Part shown: piece after piece, positions 33,763 to 43,506 of the stretch
Position numbering within the stretch: the first letter of the stretch is position 1
How the letters are laid out: every line of letters begins with the position of its first letter
Source: Roseivirga sp.
Lineage (GTDB): Bacteria > Bacteroidota > Bacteroidia > Cytophagales > Cyclobacteriaceae
NCBI GenBank assembly: GCA_021404565.1
Contig: JAAWWF010000005.1
Location: 248,001 to 312,000 of the forward strand
Direction of reading: 5' to 3'
Length of the DNA stretch: 64,000 nt
Translations under genes and position numbers: made by a program
Notes under the pieces: generated by a model
The model's input: only the letters and a program-made list of their open reading frames with translations
What the model was told of the DNA's origin: nothing
Databases searched by the model: none

Positions 33763-36525
33763 TTATTGACCTGGGCAAGCTATATCTAAATAGTTGTCCT
33801 GCTGATAGGTCAGTGTAAAAAGTTTGTTACCATTTGCATCAAAGTAAATGGCCACATAGATATTGGCCTCTGCCACAATTTTAACAGCAAAATAGATAGG
33901 TTTTTCTTCAGTTCCGAGCTGTTTTATTTCGTTGAAAGTAGGTTCTATCAGCTCTCCAGTCAGGCTGGAGTAAATCCCCTGGCCCTTTTCGGTGCTAATC
34001 AAAATGCGTTTTTCTTCCGGACTGTCTATGAGGTATTCATATTCATTGATGCCTTCATATACAGCTTCTTCCGTGGCAATATCATGAAGTAACCATTCGT
34101 CCTCGATTCTCGCCATGGCGATGGTATCATTCCAGTAGCGTACCTCATCAAAGTCAAACCCGCTCAAAGGCTCATTGGCTGGATTGATAAAACCAAAGAA
34201 GTCATCTTCCCTGGCGAGCAATACCGTGTCGGCATAAGGCGTAATCAGGTTATCATAAGTGGGGGGGATGGTAAGCCCTTTTTCAATATTCAGAATGCCC
34301 ACTTTGCCTCCCTTAAGAATGCTCACATAGCCTTTGTCATAAGAGCCTACCCCATCGTAGATAAACCTGAGTACAAAGTTGCCCGTGCTATCTACCAATG
34401 CTGTATTGCGCTTTTGCAACCTGAGCAGATCCGGTCCCATGGCTGTTACTTCTTTGTAGGTAGCGCTCAGTATCTCCTTGCCCTGGCTATTGTACACTTT
34501 CCGGTAGTCTTTTGCCCCTGTCAGCATAAAGAAGTCAAAAAGGGCTGGCTCTCCGGTTTTAATATAGTTTTGTGGAACGAGCAGCTTAGGCTCCCAGGCT
34601 TTGTCCATTAGTAGCTGCTTACCGTTTCTGAATTGTGCCAGCACGCTATCATTTTTGTAGAGCATTACCATGTTCTCACCCCAAAACTGCAGCGAGTCAT
34701 AACCTTCGGCTATGGCCATTTGCCCTTCCTGGTCCAGCAGGGTCCAGGTTGAATCTTTCTTAACCCCTATCCAGTTATGGTTTTCGACTAATTTGTCATA
34801 CACCGAATCACGAAGAAAGGGGTAATGCTTGTGGATGAGCTGTCGTTTATCTCCTTTTTCTATCAACCAACCATAGCTTTTGTCATAGGGGTTGTGGTTG
34901 TCAAAAGGGATCAGCTCTTCCAGGTCCAGATTCAATATCCCTTCTTTACCATCCTTGATGGTCAATAGGGTACCATTGTCCAGCAGCTCCAGCTCTTCAA
35001 ATTGAAAATCGATCTCAATCGTCTTTTCAAATACAGCCGGAAAGAGTGCCTCGGATTTGACCAGGGCTATGAGCCCTGATTGTTCCAACCACAGATAGTT
35101 CTGAAAGGTATCAATCTTGTCAAACTCATAGGGCAGTACTTTTTTACCATTGATGGTGGTAAGCCCGAACTTATCACCCTGCTGGGTACGAATGAAATGC
35201 CTGTTCAATACATCAATGGATGGTTGGGGCATATCGATGATTACCTCACCGGATTTATGCAGGAGTCTTACACCTTCCAGGTTTTCTACGGTGATAAAAC
35301 CAAAGCCCTGATCAACTGCCCTGTCAAAAATACCCTCATATATAAGGTCTCCGTTTCTGCCAAGCAGCTGTTGTTTACCATCTTTCGTACCTGTAATAAA
35401 GTCGGTGAAGACTGGATCGCACTTGTAGTCATCGGTGATGGCCGTAAAAGGACTCTCAAACTTTACCTGACCATTGGCATCGAAGAAAGAGAACTTGGCA
35501 TTCTCCAGTTTGGGAAGCCAGAACCCGTCTTCAAGTGCTATAACCTTATCAAGGGAATCTTTGAGGGAAGGTAGTTCGAAATGCTCGAAAAAGGTGTTGG
35601 ACGGAAAATCTTGCTTATAAAGGTGATAGAGACGAGGCAGAATCTTGGACGCCAGTTTCTCATTTGGGTAGTTCTTTAAAAAATCTGTATAGGCCTCAAT
35701 GGTGTTCAGGGTGGTGCTGGTCAGGAAGATTTGCTGCTCACATATTTCGCGATATGGGGTGCCGGGAAACTCTTCCAGAAAACCGACATAGCTCTGATAC
35801 TTGCCATCAGCCGTGCGTTCCTCAAAAATCAGCTTCTTGTATTTGTCTTCGGCCTCGGAAAAATCGGTAGCAGCCGGGTAAATTCGCATAAAGCTGAAGT
35901 AACTTTGCCATGTATTGGCATTGCTGGCATCTTCATAGGCAATGCGATTTCTAAGGGCTATCGCTTCAGGTATTTGTATGGCGTCATCGTGAGCTTCCAT
36001 AAACCAGTTGTAGTCGGCTATGGTATGTCGGCCTTTCATCAGCTCAAACTGAAGGCTGTCAATCAAATCCTTATGCTTTTCCAGGCTGACCGAATCAACA
36101 CCCACATCCTGCAGAGCATCCAGATCCTTCAGCTCTGAAACATATTGAAAATCCCGGATGGCTTCGTTGACATAGAGATAAGCCGTGTCTACGTTATAGC
36201 GAGAAAAAGCTGTGTCCGTATAGAGCCGTGCATAGAGGTAGTTGCCGGCCGGGTTGATGGAGTCCTTGGCGAGTGATTTGTCCAGGGCATCTACTGTTTT
36301 TATCAGGTCGCCCTTGTCGTAAAACCTGAAAGCGCGCTTAGGAATTTCAACGTTGAACCAGAATGATCCAACCGTAATTGCCACCAACAATATTGCCTTT
36401 GCCCTCACTTCTAACGAATAACGTATTGAACTGCCAAAAATAACAAACGAAAGCTCAATTTTTAAGTTTGATGTCAAGTATGGCTGATATCTATATGGCT
36501 TTTTGAAATACTCATCTCCGTACAT
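33763..36525 (-). CDS. WG-repeat protein with N-terminal membrane anchor
   Basis: Up to 920 residues. The first 40 residues look unlikely as protein; a GTG start at 36408 would place the anchor AKAILLVAITVGSFWFN at the N-terminus and is a good alternative. The first soluble part (to about 310) has TPR-like helices. From about 340 there are many WG repeats such as GFITVENLEGVRLLHKSGE, KVGILNIEKGLTIPPTYDNL and FGFINPANEPLSGFDFDEV. WG repeats form a solvent-exposed beta scaffold of unknown ligand. It is upstream of the pafA-like gene and divergent from the TonB receptor. Confidence 0.8.
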   Translation of the reverse strand: MYGDEYFKKPYRYQPYLTSNLKIELSFVIFGSSIRYSLEVRAKAILLVAITVGSFWFNVEIPKRAFRFYDKGDLIKTVDALDKSLAKDSINPAGNYLYARLYTDTAFSRYNVDTAYLYVNEAIRDFQYVSELKDLDALQDVGVDSVSLEKHKDLIDSLQFELMKGRHTIADYNWFMEAHDDAIQIPEAIALRNRIAYEDASNANTWQSYFSFMRIYPAATDFSEAEDKYKKLIFEERTADGKYQSYVGFLEEFPGTPYREICEQQIFLTSTTLNTIEAYTDFLKNYPNEKLASKILPRLYHLYKQDFPSNTFFEHFELPSLKDSLDKVIALEDGFWLPKLENAKFSFFDANGQVKFESPFTAITDDYKCDPVFTDFITGTKDGKQQLLGRNGDLIYEGIFDRAVDQGFGFITVENLEGVRLLHKSGEVIIDMPQPSIDVLNRHFIRTQQGDKFGLTTINGKKVLPYEFDKIDTFQNYLWLEQSGLIALVKSEALFPAVFEKTIEIDFQFEELELLDNGTLLTIKDGKEGILNLDLEELIPFDNHNPYDKSYGWLIEKGDKRQLIHKHYPFLRDSVYDKLVENHNWIGVKKDSTWTLLDQEGQMAIAEGYDSLQFWGENMVMLYKNDSVLAQFRNGKQLLMDKAWEPKLLVPQNYIKTGEPALFDFFMLTGAKDYRKVYNSQGKEILSATYKEVTAMGPDLLRLQKRNTALVDSTGNFVLRFIYDGVGSYDKGYVSILKGGKVGILNIEKGLTIPPTYDNLITPYADTVLLAREDDFFGFINPANEPLSGFDFDEVRYWNDTIAMARIEDEWLLHDIATEEAVYEGINEYEYLIDSPEEKRILISTEKGQGIYSSLTGELIEPTFNEIKQLGTEEKPIYFAVKIVAEANIYVAIYFDANGNKLFTLTYQQDNYLDIACPGQ

Positions 36526-36616
36526 GTAAAAAAGTAGGGTTAAAGCGGAGAAAACTTGTTTTTAGGGTAGTTAATTAAAGTTTACGTCCTATTTTGGTTG
36601 GTAACGCGCAACAATT

Positions 36617-39085
36617 ATGAATCTCAATCTATCTACCTCAGCCATTTACCGGCCGGGTCTGGTCAGGCTCGTATACTTTCTTTTCTTTATTTGCTTGTCA
36701 ATCGGTCTCAATGCTCAGCAAAGGACGATTATTGGTGATCCTAATAAGACAGCCACCGGCAGGGTCCGGGTTACTGGTAAGATTACTTCTAAAGAAGATG
36801 GTAAGCCTCTCTTTTCTGCTACTATTGGTATCAGGGGGCAAAACACGGGAGATGTTACCGATGAGGACGGGAACTACCGCTTCAATGTGACTCCCGGCTT
36901 CTATGTATTCATTGTTCAGTACGTAGGAAAGGTCACCCAGGCCTTTGATGTGCAGGTAGTGAGTGGCGGAACTTTTAATGTGGCCCTGGAAGATGACGTG
37001 ACCAAACTGGACGAGGTGCTCATTGAGGCAGAAGGAAAAGACCGGAATGTGACGCAGATCAGCGCAGGTGTACAGCGGCTGAGCATTAAAGAAATTGAGA
37101 GCCTGCCTACCTTTTTGGGAGAGGTGGATGTTGTAAAAAGCTTACAAACCCTGCCTGGAGTTTCTACGGTGGGAGAGGGCGCCAGCGGCTTCAATGTCAG
37201 GGGTGGTAGAACTGATCAAAATCTGATTCTACAAGATGGTGCCATCATGTTTAATGCTTCTCACGTATTGGGCTTCTTCAGCTCATTCAACCCCGATGCT
37301 ACCGAAACCTTCACACTGTACAAAGGAAATATGCCTGCTCAATATGGTGGCAGGATCTCTTCGGTGCTTGATGTGCGTATGCGGGAAGGGAACAACGAAA
37401 AGGTAAAAGTACAGGGAGGCCTTGGGCTGGTGGCGAGCCGCCTGGTGGTAGATGGTCCTTTGAATAATGGTAAAACCCGCTTTATGGTGGCGGGAAGAAA
37501 CTCTTACTCCGATTGGGTACTCTCCAGGGCCAAAAATATTGATGTAGTGAATAGCTCAGCACGTTTTCACGATGCCAATGTCAAGCTCACACACAATTTT
37601 GACAGTAAGAACAAGGTAGCGTTGAGCTATTACCGTAGCGGAGATTTCTTCCGTTTCGCCCAGGATTTTGGCTTCTCCTGGGATACTGATATCCTGAACC
37701 TTTCCTATGCTACCAGCATATCCGATAAGGTGGTGAGTAACACAAATCTGATTTATGGCAATTATGGCAGTACCCTATTCGATCCCAGCGGTGTAGATGC
37801 CGCAGAGGTTGAGAACGGGATGAAATACTTTCAGTTGCGACAGAACTTCTCTTATCAGTTGAATGATAAAAACTCTTTGAACATGGGCGTGGATGTTGTG
37901 AAGTACCTGGGGAAAGATGAAACTTCCGTACCGACTACGGCTGAGTCAGGAGTAGTACCGGAAATAGTGAACAAGGAGCAGGGGAACGAGATTGGCTTTT
38001 ATATCAACGACCAGATAGGCCTCAATTCAAGGCTTGCCCTTTCCGTAGGCCTGCGCTATACGCTCTTTCAAAATGTGGGAGGCTATGATGTGTTTCAGTA
38101 TGCTGAGAGCAGCAACAGAACACTGGAAAATATCACGGATACGGTGTCTTATGCCGATGGAGACCTGATCAAACAATATTCAGGACTTGAACCCAGGATA
38201 GGAATCCGATATAAGCTCAACGAAACCAGTTCGATTAAGGCCAGTGTCAACCGAACCCGTCAATATGTACACACATTGTCGAACAGCACAGCAGCCACAC
38301 CCACGGATATCCTTCAGCTGAGCAATACTTATTTTGAACCACTGGTGTCTAACAACGCTTCCTTTGGATATTTCAAAAACTTTGCTGACTCCAAATTCGA
38401 AACCTCTCTGGAGGTATACTATCGCGATATGGAAAACCTGCTGGACTATAAAGATTTCGTAGACCTGTTGCTCAACAATCATCTGGAAACCGATGTACTC
38501 AGTGGGAAAGGGCGGGCTTATGGTCTGGAACTGTACATAAAGAAAACAGCCGGAAACCTTACGGGATGGCTCTCTTATACATTGTCCAGAACTGAAATAC
38601 AGATCCAGGGTGATACCGAGGAACTGACCATTAACAACGGAGAGTGGTACCCTGCCAGCTTTGACCGTACACACAATCTGGCTTTTGTCTCTACTGTTAC
38701 CCTGAGAGGTAATAGTAGTTTTAACTGGAACCTTACCTATAGCACAGGACGACCGATAAGTGCCATTGTAAGTAACTACAGAATTGGTAGTACTGCGGTA
38801 CCTCATTTCTCGGAAAGAAATCAATTCAGAATACCAGACTATTTCAGGTTGGACCTCTCTTTTACCTTTGACAGAGATATTTTAAAACCAGAGCTGAGAA
38901 ATAAGCTCAAAGACAGAAAGTATGTGGGCACCCTGACCATTGGGGTTTACAATATCCTGTCAAGAAAGAATGCCTTTTCTGTGTTCTTCAAAAGACCCGA
39001 TGATTTTGGGGTATTACCAAGAGCACACAGGCTTACGGTGCTGGGTTCGGCATTTCCTACTATCACCTACAACTTTAAATTCTGA
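36617..39085 (+). CDS. TonB-dependent outer-membrane receptor
   Basis: 822 residues with a signal region ending IGLNAQ. A CarboxypepD_reg-like domain (RVTGKITSKEDGKPLFSATI) precedes a plug domain (SLPTFLGEVDVVKSLQTLPG, VRGGRTDQNLILQDG) and a 22-strand-type barrel ending ITYNFKF. There is no STN signalling domain. It takes up a substrate energised by TonB; the substrate is unknown. The last base of its stop overlaps the ATG of the first of five DUF4249 genes, so one mRNA should encode receptor and lipoproteins. DUF4249 partners of TonB receptors are well known as a pair; five in a row is not usual. Confidence 0.9.
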   Translation: MNLNLSTSAIYRPGLVRLVYFLFFICLSIGLNAQQRTIIGDPNKTATGRVRVTGKITSKEDGKPLFSATIGIRGQNTGDVTDEDGNYRFNVTPGFYVFIVQYVGKVTQAFDVQVVSGGTFNVALEDDVTKLDEVLIEAEGKDRNVTQISAGVQRLSIKEIESLPTFLGEVDVVKSLQTLPGVSTVGEGASGFNVRGGRTDQNLILQDGAIMFNASHVLGFFSSFNPDATETFTLYKGNMPAQYGGRISSVLDVRMREGNNEKVKVQGGLGLVASRLVVDGPLNNGKTRFMVAGRNSYSDWVLSRAKNIDVVNSSARFHDANVKLTHNFDSKNKVALSYYRSGDFFRFAQDFGFSWDTDILNLSYATSISDKVVSNTNLIYGNYGSTLFDPSGVDAAEVENGMKYFQLRQNFSYQLNDKNSLNMGVDVVKYLGKDETSVPTTAESGVVPEIVNKEQGNEIGFYINDQIGLNSRLALSVGLRYTLFQNVGGYDVFQYAESSNRTLENITDTVSYADGDLIKQYSGLEPRIGIRYKLNETSSIKASVNRTRQYVHTLSNSTAATPTDILQLSNTYFEPLVSNNASFGYFKNFADSKFETSLEVYYRDMENLLDYKDFVDLLLNNHLETDVLSGKGRAYGLELYIKKTAGNLTGWLSYTLSRTEIQIQGDTEELTINNGEWYPASFDRTHNLAFVSTVTLRGNSSFNWNLTYSTGRPISAIVSNYRIGSTAVPHFSERNQFRIPDYFRLDLSFTFDRDILKPELRNKLKDRKYVGTLTIGVYNILSRKNAFSVFFKRPDDFGVLPRAHRLTVLGSAFPTITYNFKF

Positions 39086-40140
39086 TGAGCAGGTTGAAGC
39101 TGGTCATATCTCTGCTCCTTCCGGTGCTGTTGGTACAGGGCTGCTCAGAAGTGGTCAACCTGAAAACCGAGCTGGGTCCCAGTCAATTGTTGGTTTTTGG
39201 GCGCATTACGGATGGTCTGGAAGGAAATATCATCCAGTTATCACGCACCTCCACATTTAATGGAGAGCAGGAACCTGTTACCGGGGCCGTGGTGAAGGTA
39301 GTTGCCGAAGATGGCAACACAGAGCACTATCTTGAGGTTGAATCTGGTGAATATGAGCTTGCCAATGAAAGCCTCACAGGCCAGCCTGGCATGAGCTACT
39401 ATCTTGAGATTGATGTACCCGGTGGAAAAACGTACAGGTCGACTCCTGAAATAATGCCGGAAAATAACACGGTGGACATATTGGATTTTGAAGCTGGACC
39501 TATCAGAATCCCAATTGAGAACAACGCAGAGATCAGCCGTAATATGGTCAGTCTGTTTATGCGCTCAGAATTTCTCGATGTAGATCAGGATTTTTATATA
39601 AGGTGGAATTTAATCGAGACCTACCTCTTTCCCGAAAGGCCGAAAATGGTGAACAGCCCTGATTATCCTCCCCAGTGGTGTTATATTACCAATGACCTGG
39701 AAGGACAATCGGTCTTTCTGCATGATGGTAGGGTGTTAAAAAACCCGGTGATTTCAAGAAGGTTGATGACGCGAAGATTAGCAGATAATGCCTTCGTTTC
39801 CTCCTATTACTTTCAGGTGGTCAGGTCCTCATTGACAAAGGGTGCCTACCGCTATTGGGATGAGGTTAACCAGGTAGCCAATGCGCAGGGCTCGATTTTC
39901 GACCGCCCACTGGCAGCGGTCCAAAGCAACATCTACAACATAGATGATCCTGATGAAGAAATCCTCGGCTACTTTGAGGTGTCAAATGTTGATACCACAC
40001 GTCTGTTGATCAGGGAAAACGATACCCCCTTTTCCATCAGCACCCCATGTCCTCTCTTTGGACCCATTTCCGATGAATGCGATAACTGCCTTCTATTAGA
40101 TAACAGCGCAAAAGTCAAACCTTACTTTGTAACGGGATGA
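39085..40140 (+). CDS. DUF4249 lipoprotein 1 of 5
   Basis: 351 residues; lipobox LLVQGC (Cys20) followed by SEVVNLKTE, the typical DUF4249 opening. The next part LLVFGRITDGLEGNIIQLSR and the Tyr/Pro-rich middle (TYRSTPEIMPE) are shared with the four downstream copies. The C-terminus has CPLFGPISDECDNCLLL, a shorter version of the Cys pairs seen later. Probably surface- or periplasm-facing partner of the receptor. It is the most divergent copy, with 1-bp overlap to the receptor and 4-bp overlap to copy 2. Confidence 0.88.
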   Translation: MSRLKLVISLLLPVLLVQGCSEVVNLKTELGPSQLLVFGRITDGLEGNIIQLSRTSTFNGEQEPVTGAVVKVVAEDGNTEHYLEVESGEYELANESLTGQPGMSYYLEIDVPGGKTYRSTPEIMPENNTVDILDFEAGPIRIPIENNAEISRNMVSLFMRSEFLDVDQDFYIRWNLIETYLFPERPKMVNSPDYPPQWCYITNDLEGQSVFLHDGRVLKNPVISRRLMTRRLADNAFVSSYYFQVVRSSLTKGAYRYWDEVNQVANAQGSIFDRPLAAVQSNIYNIDDPDEEILGYFEVSNVDTTRLLIRENDTPFSISTPCPLFGPISDECDNCLLLDNSAKVKPYFVTG

Positions 40141-41246
40141 AAAAGAGAAACAAAACAATATATAGAGTTTTATGCCTGACAGCCCTGGCTTTTATCACTG
40201 CAGCCTGCTCAGAAGTTGTAGATCTCAAAACAGAAAACGAGGAAGGTGCGTTGGTGGTGTATGGACGGATAACCAACGGTACGTTGGGAAATGAAATTTC
40301 TCTTTCACGCAGTACCAGATCTGGTTTACCTCCCCGGGCTGTATCAGGGGCCTCGATAGAGCTGCTGGGCAATCAGGGTAATTCAGGCAGGTATATTGAG
40401 GGTGAGGAGGGTACTTATATCTTCGATGGTTCTTTGATCGGTGTTCCCGGGCAAGCCTATCATGTGAGGATTCAATTGGCTGATGGCACGGTGTACGAGT
40501 CAGTACCAGAAATAATGCCTGAACTGAGCGCTCGTGATACCTTAAAATATGTGTTACAGGAAATAGAAGAAATTTCGAATCAGGGTGTAGCTACCTCGCG
40601 GTTTGTAATCAGCATATTTGCTGATACTGAAATTCTGGACCCAAGACCTGATCTTTTTCTCAAGTGGGATATAGAAGAAGTTTATTCTTTTCAACAGGCT
40701 TTTCTACCCATGCACAATTTTCCTTTCTATACCAGAAATACCTGTTATGTAAAGGAAGAATTGGAACAACAGCGAGTTTTGCTTTATGATGGGAGTCAAC
40801 TCCGGGCAAACAGCATATCGGATCAACGGGTCGTTGACAGAACCATTGATGATGATTTCAGAGGGGTGCACTACTTCAATTATATTCAGCAAAGTCTCAC
40901 GACCGGAGCCTATAACTTCTGGCAGGGCCTCGATAGAAATGTCAACAGAGTAGGGTCAATTTTTGATCAGCCTCCGGGTGCGCTTTCAACCAACCTGTTC
41001 AATGTAAATGATCCCTCAGAAGATGTGCTGGGTTACTTTGAGGCAACTGCTGCCGATACGGTCAGACTTAAGATAACCAATGCCATCGTTGATCGTTTTT
41101 TTCCGGTGCCTTGTGTTTCACCTCCAGAGGTAGATTTTGCTCGATTTATGTGTTTTCGTTGTATAGAAAGATTATTTGAACCAGAATGTCTGGATTGCCT
41201 TCTTATACCTAAAAGTACTTTGAACAGACCTGTTTATTTTGACTGA
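40137..41246 (+). CDS. DUF4249 lipoprotein 2 of 5
   Basis: 369 residues; lipobox ITAAC, then SEVVDLKTENEEGALVVYGR. Shares ESVPEIMPE, LKWDIEEVYSF and NVNRVGSIFDQPPGAL with its neighbours. The end has CFRCIERLFEPECLDCLLIP, a CxxC-x9-CxxC arrangement. Function unknown beyond membership in a TonB-receptor operon. The start overlaps the previous stop (ATGA). Confidence 0.88.
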   Translation: MKKRNKTIYRVLCLTALAFITAACSEVVDLKTENEEGALVVYGRITNGTLGNEISLSRSTRSGLPPRAVSGASIELLGNQGNSGRYIEGEEGTYIFDGSLIGVPGQAYHVRIQLADGTVYESVPEIMPELSARDTLKYVLQEIEEISNQGVATSRFVISIFADTEILDPRPDLFLKWDIEEVYSFQQAFLPMHNFPFYTRNTCYVKEELEQQRVLLYDGSQLRANSISDQRVVDRTIDDDFRGVHYFNYIQQSLTTGAYNFWQGLDRNVNRVGSIFDQPPGALSTNLFNVNDPSEDVLGYFEATAADTVRLKITNAIVDRFFPVPCVSPPEVDFARFMCFRCIERLFEPECLDCLLIPKSTLNRPVYFD

Positions 41247-41248
41247 TC

Positions 41249-42382
41249 ATGCATAAAGGTCAACGACATAGGGTGAAACGGAATGCTGTAATAGGTATTA
41301 CCTTGCTCTTTGTAGCCCTGGCCTGCAGCCAGGTAATTGATCTGGAAACCAATGAAACAGGGGGGCAGGTGGTGATTTTTGGAAGAGTGACGAATGGAAC
41401 CTCATTTAATCAAATAGCAGTAGCACGAACAGGCAATCTGGGGCAGGCCCCTATCCCCTTAAGCGGTGCGATTGTTCGTATTATAAGCGAAAACGGACAG
41501 GAACAGCTCATGCACGAACTACCCCGTGAACCAGGTATTTATAAACCAGAGCAAAGTGATTTTAAGGGAACCGTGGGTGTTGGTTATCGTCTGGAGGTGG
41601 AGGTGCTGGGACAGGTGTATGGTACCAGCCTTCAGGTAATGCCAGAGGTAATTGGCGAAGACCGACTGGATTGGGAGTTGGTAGAGGAAGAGGACATCTC
41701 AGAAACGGGAACAACTACTACCGATCATGTGATCAAGGTGTATGGTCAAACTTCGTTCAGAGAACTGCCAGATGAGTTCTATGTTCGGTGGGGAATTGAG
41801 GAGTCTTACACGGTTTTTGGGCTGGTATTACCACGTTCACATTTTCCACGCTACACACCCGAGCAGTGCTATATTATCAACGACCTTAGCGAGCAGGAAA
41901 CTTTCTTACTTGACGGAACAAAGATTCGAAGCCTTGAGTTGGGCAGACAGCTTTTTGCCACCCGGCCCATAGACCGGAGCTTTGGTGTCAAGCACTACTT
42001 TAACCTGATACATTCTGCTATCAACAAAGAAACCTACGATTACTGGTCAAAAATAAACGATCTGACTACACGGGTTGGGTCGATCTTCGATACGCCACCT
42101 GCCCCTGTACCGGGTAATATCAAGAGCAATGATCCAGAAGAAGAGGTGCTCGGGTTCTTCGAGGTAGTATCGATTGACACTGCCAGAATCTTTATGACCA
42201 ATAATGACATTCGTGTTTTCTGGGACGATCCCTGCGAGCTCAATGGCGAAGAATGGCTACCTGTATTTACCGTGCCTTTTGAATGCGTTATTTGCCTGAT
42301 AGAAGAGAAAATAGTGGAAGAAACCTGTGTTTTTTGTAGTAAACTCCCCAACAGTACATTGACAAGACCAAGTTATTTTTAA
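41249..42382 (+). CDS. DUF4249 lipoprotein 3 of 5
   Basis: 377 residues; lipobox VALAC followed by SQVIDLETNETGGQVVIFGR. Conserved blocks: QVMPEVIGEDRLDWEL, PDEFYVRWGIEESYTVFG, RVGSIFDTPPAPVPGNI. C-terminal Cys pairs CVICLIEEKIVEETCVFC. Starts 2 bp after copy 2. It has a long basic N-terminus before the signal helix (MHKGQRHRVKRN). Confidence 0.88.
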   Translation: MHKGQRHRVKRNAVIGITLLFVALACSQVIDLETNETGGQVVIFGRVTNGTSFNQIAVARTGNLGQAPIPLSGAIVRIISENGQEQLMHELPREPGIYKPEQSDFKGTVGVGYRLEVEVLGQVYGTSLQVMPEVIGEDRLDWELVEEEDISETGTTTTDHVIKVYGQTSFRELPDEFYVRWGIEESYTVFGLVLPRSHFPRYTPEQCYIINDLSEQETFLLDGTKIRSLELGRQLFATRPIDRSFGVKHYFNLIHSAINKETYDYWSKINDLTTRVGSIFDTPPAPVPGNIKSNDPEEEVLGFFEVVSIDTARIFMTNNDIRVFWDDPCELNGEEWLPVFTVPFECVICLIEEKIVEETCVFCSKLPNSTLTRPSYF

Positions 42383-43506
42383 TGACCACTTGCATGAAGA
42401 GACTAAAAACTCACCTATGTTATCTGTTGGCTTTGCTCAGCTTGGTGGCCTGTTCAGAGGTCATAAATCTCGATATCAACCAGGAGGGAGGACAGCTGAT
42501 CGTGTTTGGGCGACTGAGTAATAGCAATGTGGGAAATTATGTAAGTGTGCAACGAACCGGAGTATTAGGCAAGCAACCCCTGCCGGTTTTTGGGGCAGAG
42601 GTGAGTATTACCAATGGACAGGGAACCACTGAATTACTCATAGAAGGAGACTCCGGTATTTATGAGCTACCGGGTGATATTCTGGTCCGTGAACCGGGCC
42701 AAAGCTACGTGTTGGATATAAGGGTAGCTGAAAAGACGTATAGCACTGCAGCCCAGGTAATGCCGGAAAACTATGGTCAGGACTTCCTTTCCTGGGAACT
42801 CGCAGTCAATACTGATATCTCATCTGCCGGTATAGCCATAGAAGAAGATGTGGTAAACGTATATGGAAGAACTGAGTTTGGCGACCTGCCAGATGAGTTC
42901 TACCTCCGCTGGGACATTGAAGAAGCTTATACCTACCTGGGTACCTTCCTGCCCCTGAATCATTTTCCACTGTCTGGCGGTCAGGTACAATGCTTTGTGG
43001 TAGGAGATTTGAACGAGCAAAGAATATTCCTGCACAATGGCAAAGAAAACAAGGCTACCAGTATTCCGAATCAGCTCTTTGCGAACAGAAGAGTAGATAG
43101 AAGCTTTCAGACACTTCATTATTTCAATCTTATCCGCTCTTCCTTGTCAAAAGAAGCTTATGAGTATTGGTCGAAGCTGGATGGTATTGTAAACAGGCAA
43201 GGCTCCATTTTTGATGTGCCGCCTGCAGCCGTACCCGGGAATGTACTGGCGCAGGCCGGAGATGAGACGGTGCTTGGCTTTTTCGAAGTTATTTCGGTTG
43301 ATACCACCCGTTTGGCCCTTACCCGAAGGGATATCCCCCTTTTCATATTCGATGAATGCGAAAAGCGGGGTGAGGCATTTCTGGAGCTGTTCAGGGTGCC
43401 AAGAGATTGCCGTCAATGTCTGATAGATGAAGGAATTGTAGCTCCGAGCTGCCTTTTGTGCGATGTACTCCCAGGTAGTTCAGGTACGAGACCCAGTTAT
43501 TTCTAG
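42382..43506 (+). CDS. DUF4249 lipoprotein 4 of 5
   Basis: 374 residues; a second start at 42394 is possible. Lipobox SLVAC and SEVINLDINQEGGQLIVFGR. Close in sequence to copy 5 through AYTYLGTFLPLNHFP, SGGQVQCFVVGDLNEQ and the end RQCLIDEGIVAPSCLLC. Start overlaps the preceding stop by one base (TAATG). Confidence 0.88.
   Translation: MTTCMKRLKTHLCYLLALLSLVACSEVINLDINQEGGQLIVFGRLSNSNVGNYVSVQRTGVLGKQPLPVFGAEVSITNGQGTTELLIEGDSGIYELPGDILVREPGQSYVLDIRVAEKTYSTAAQVMPENYGQDFLSWELAVNTDISSAGIAIEEDVVNVYGRTEFGDLPDEFYLRWDIEEAYTYLGTFLPLNHFPLSGGQVQCFVVGDLNEQRIFLHNGKENKATSIPNQLFANRRVDRSFQTLHYFNLIRSSLSKEAYEYWSKLDGIVNRQGSIFDVPPAAVPGNVLAQAGDETVLGFFEVISVDTTRLALTRRDIPLFIFDECEKRGEAFLELFRVPRDCRQCLIDEGIVAPSCLLCDVLPGSSGTRPSYF

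Noticed and set aside
38180-38824. Minus-strand reading frame of 214 codons in the TonB receptor gene
   Set aside because: It is fully inside the barrel coding region and shows no domain.
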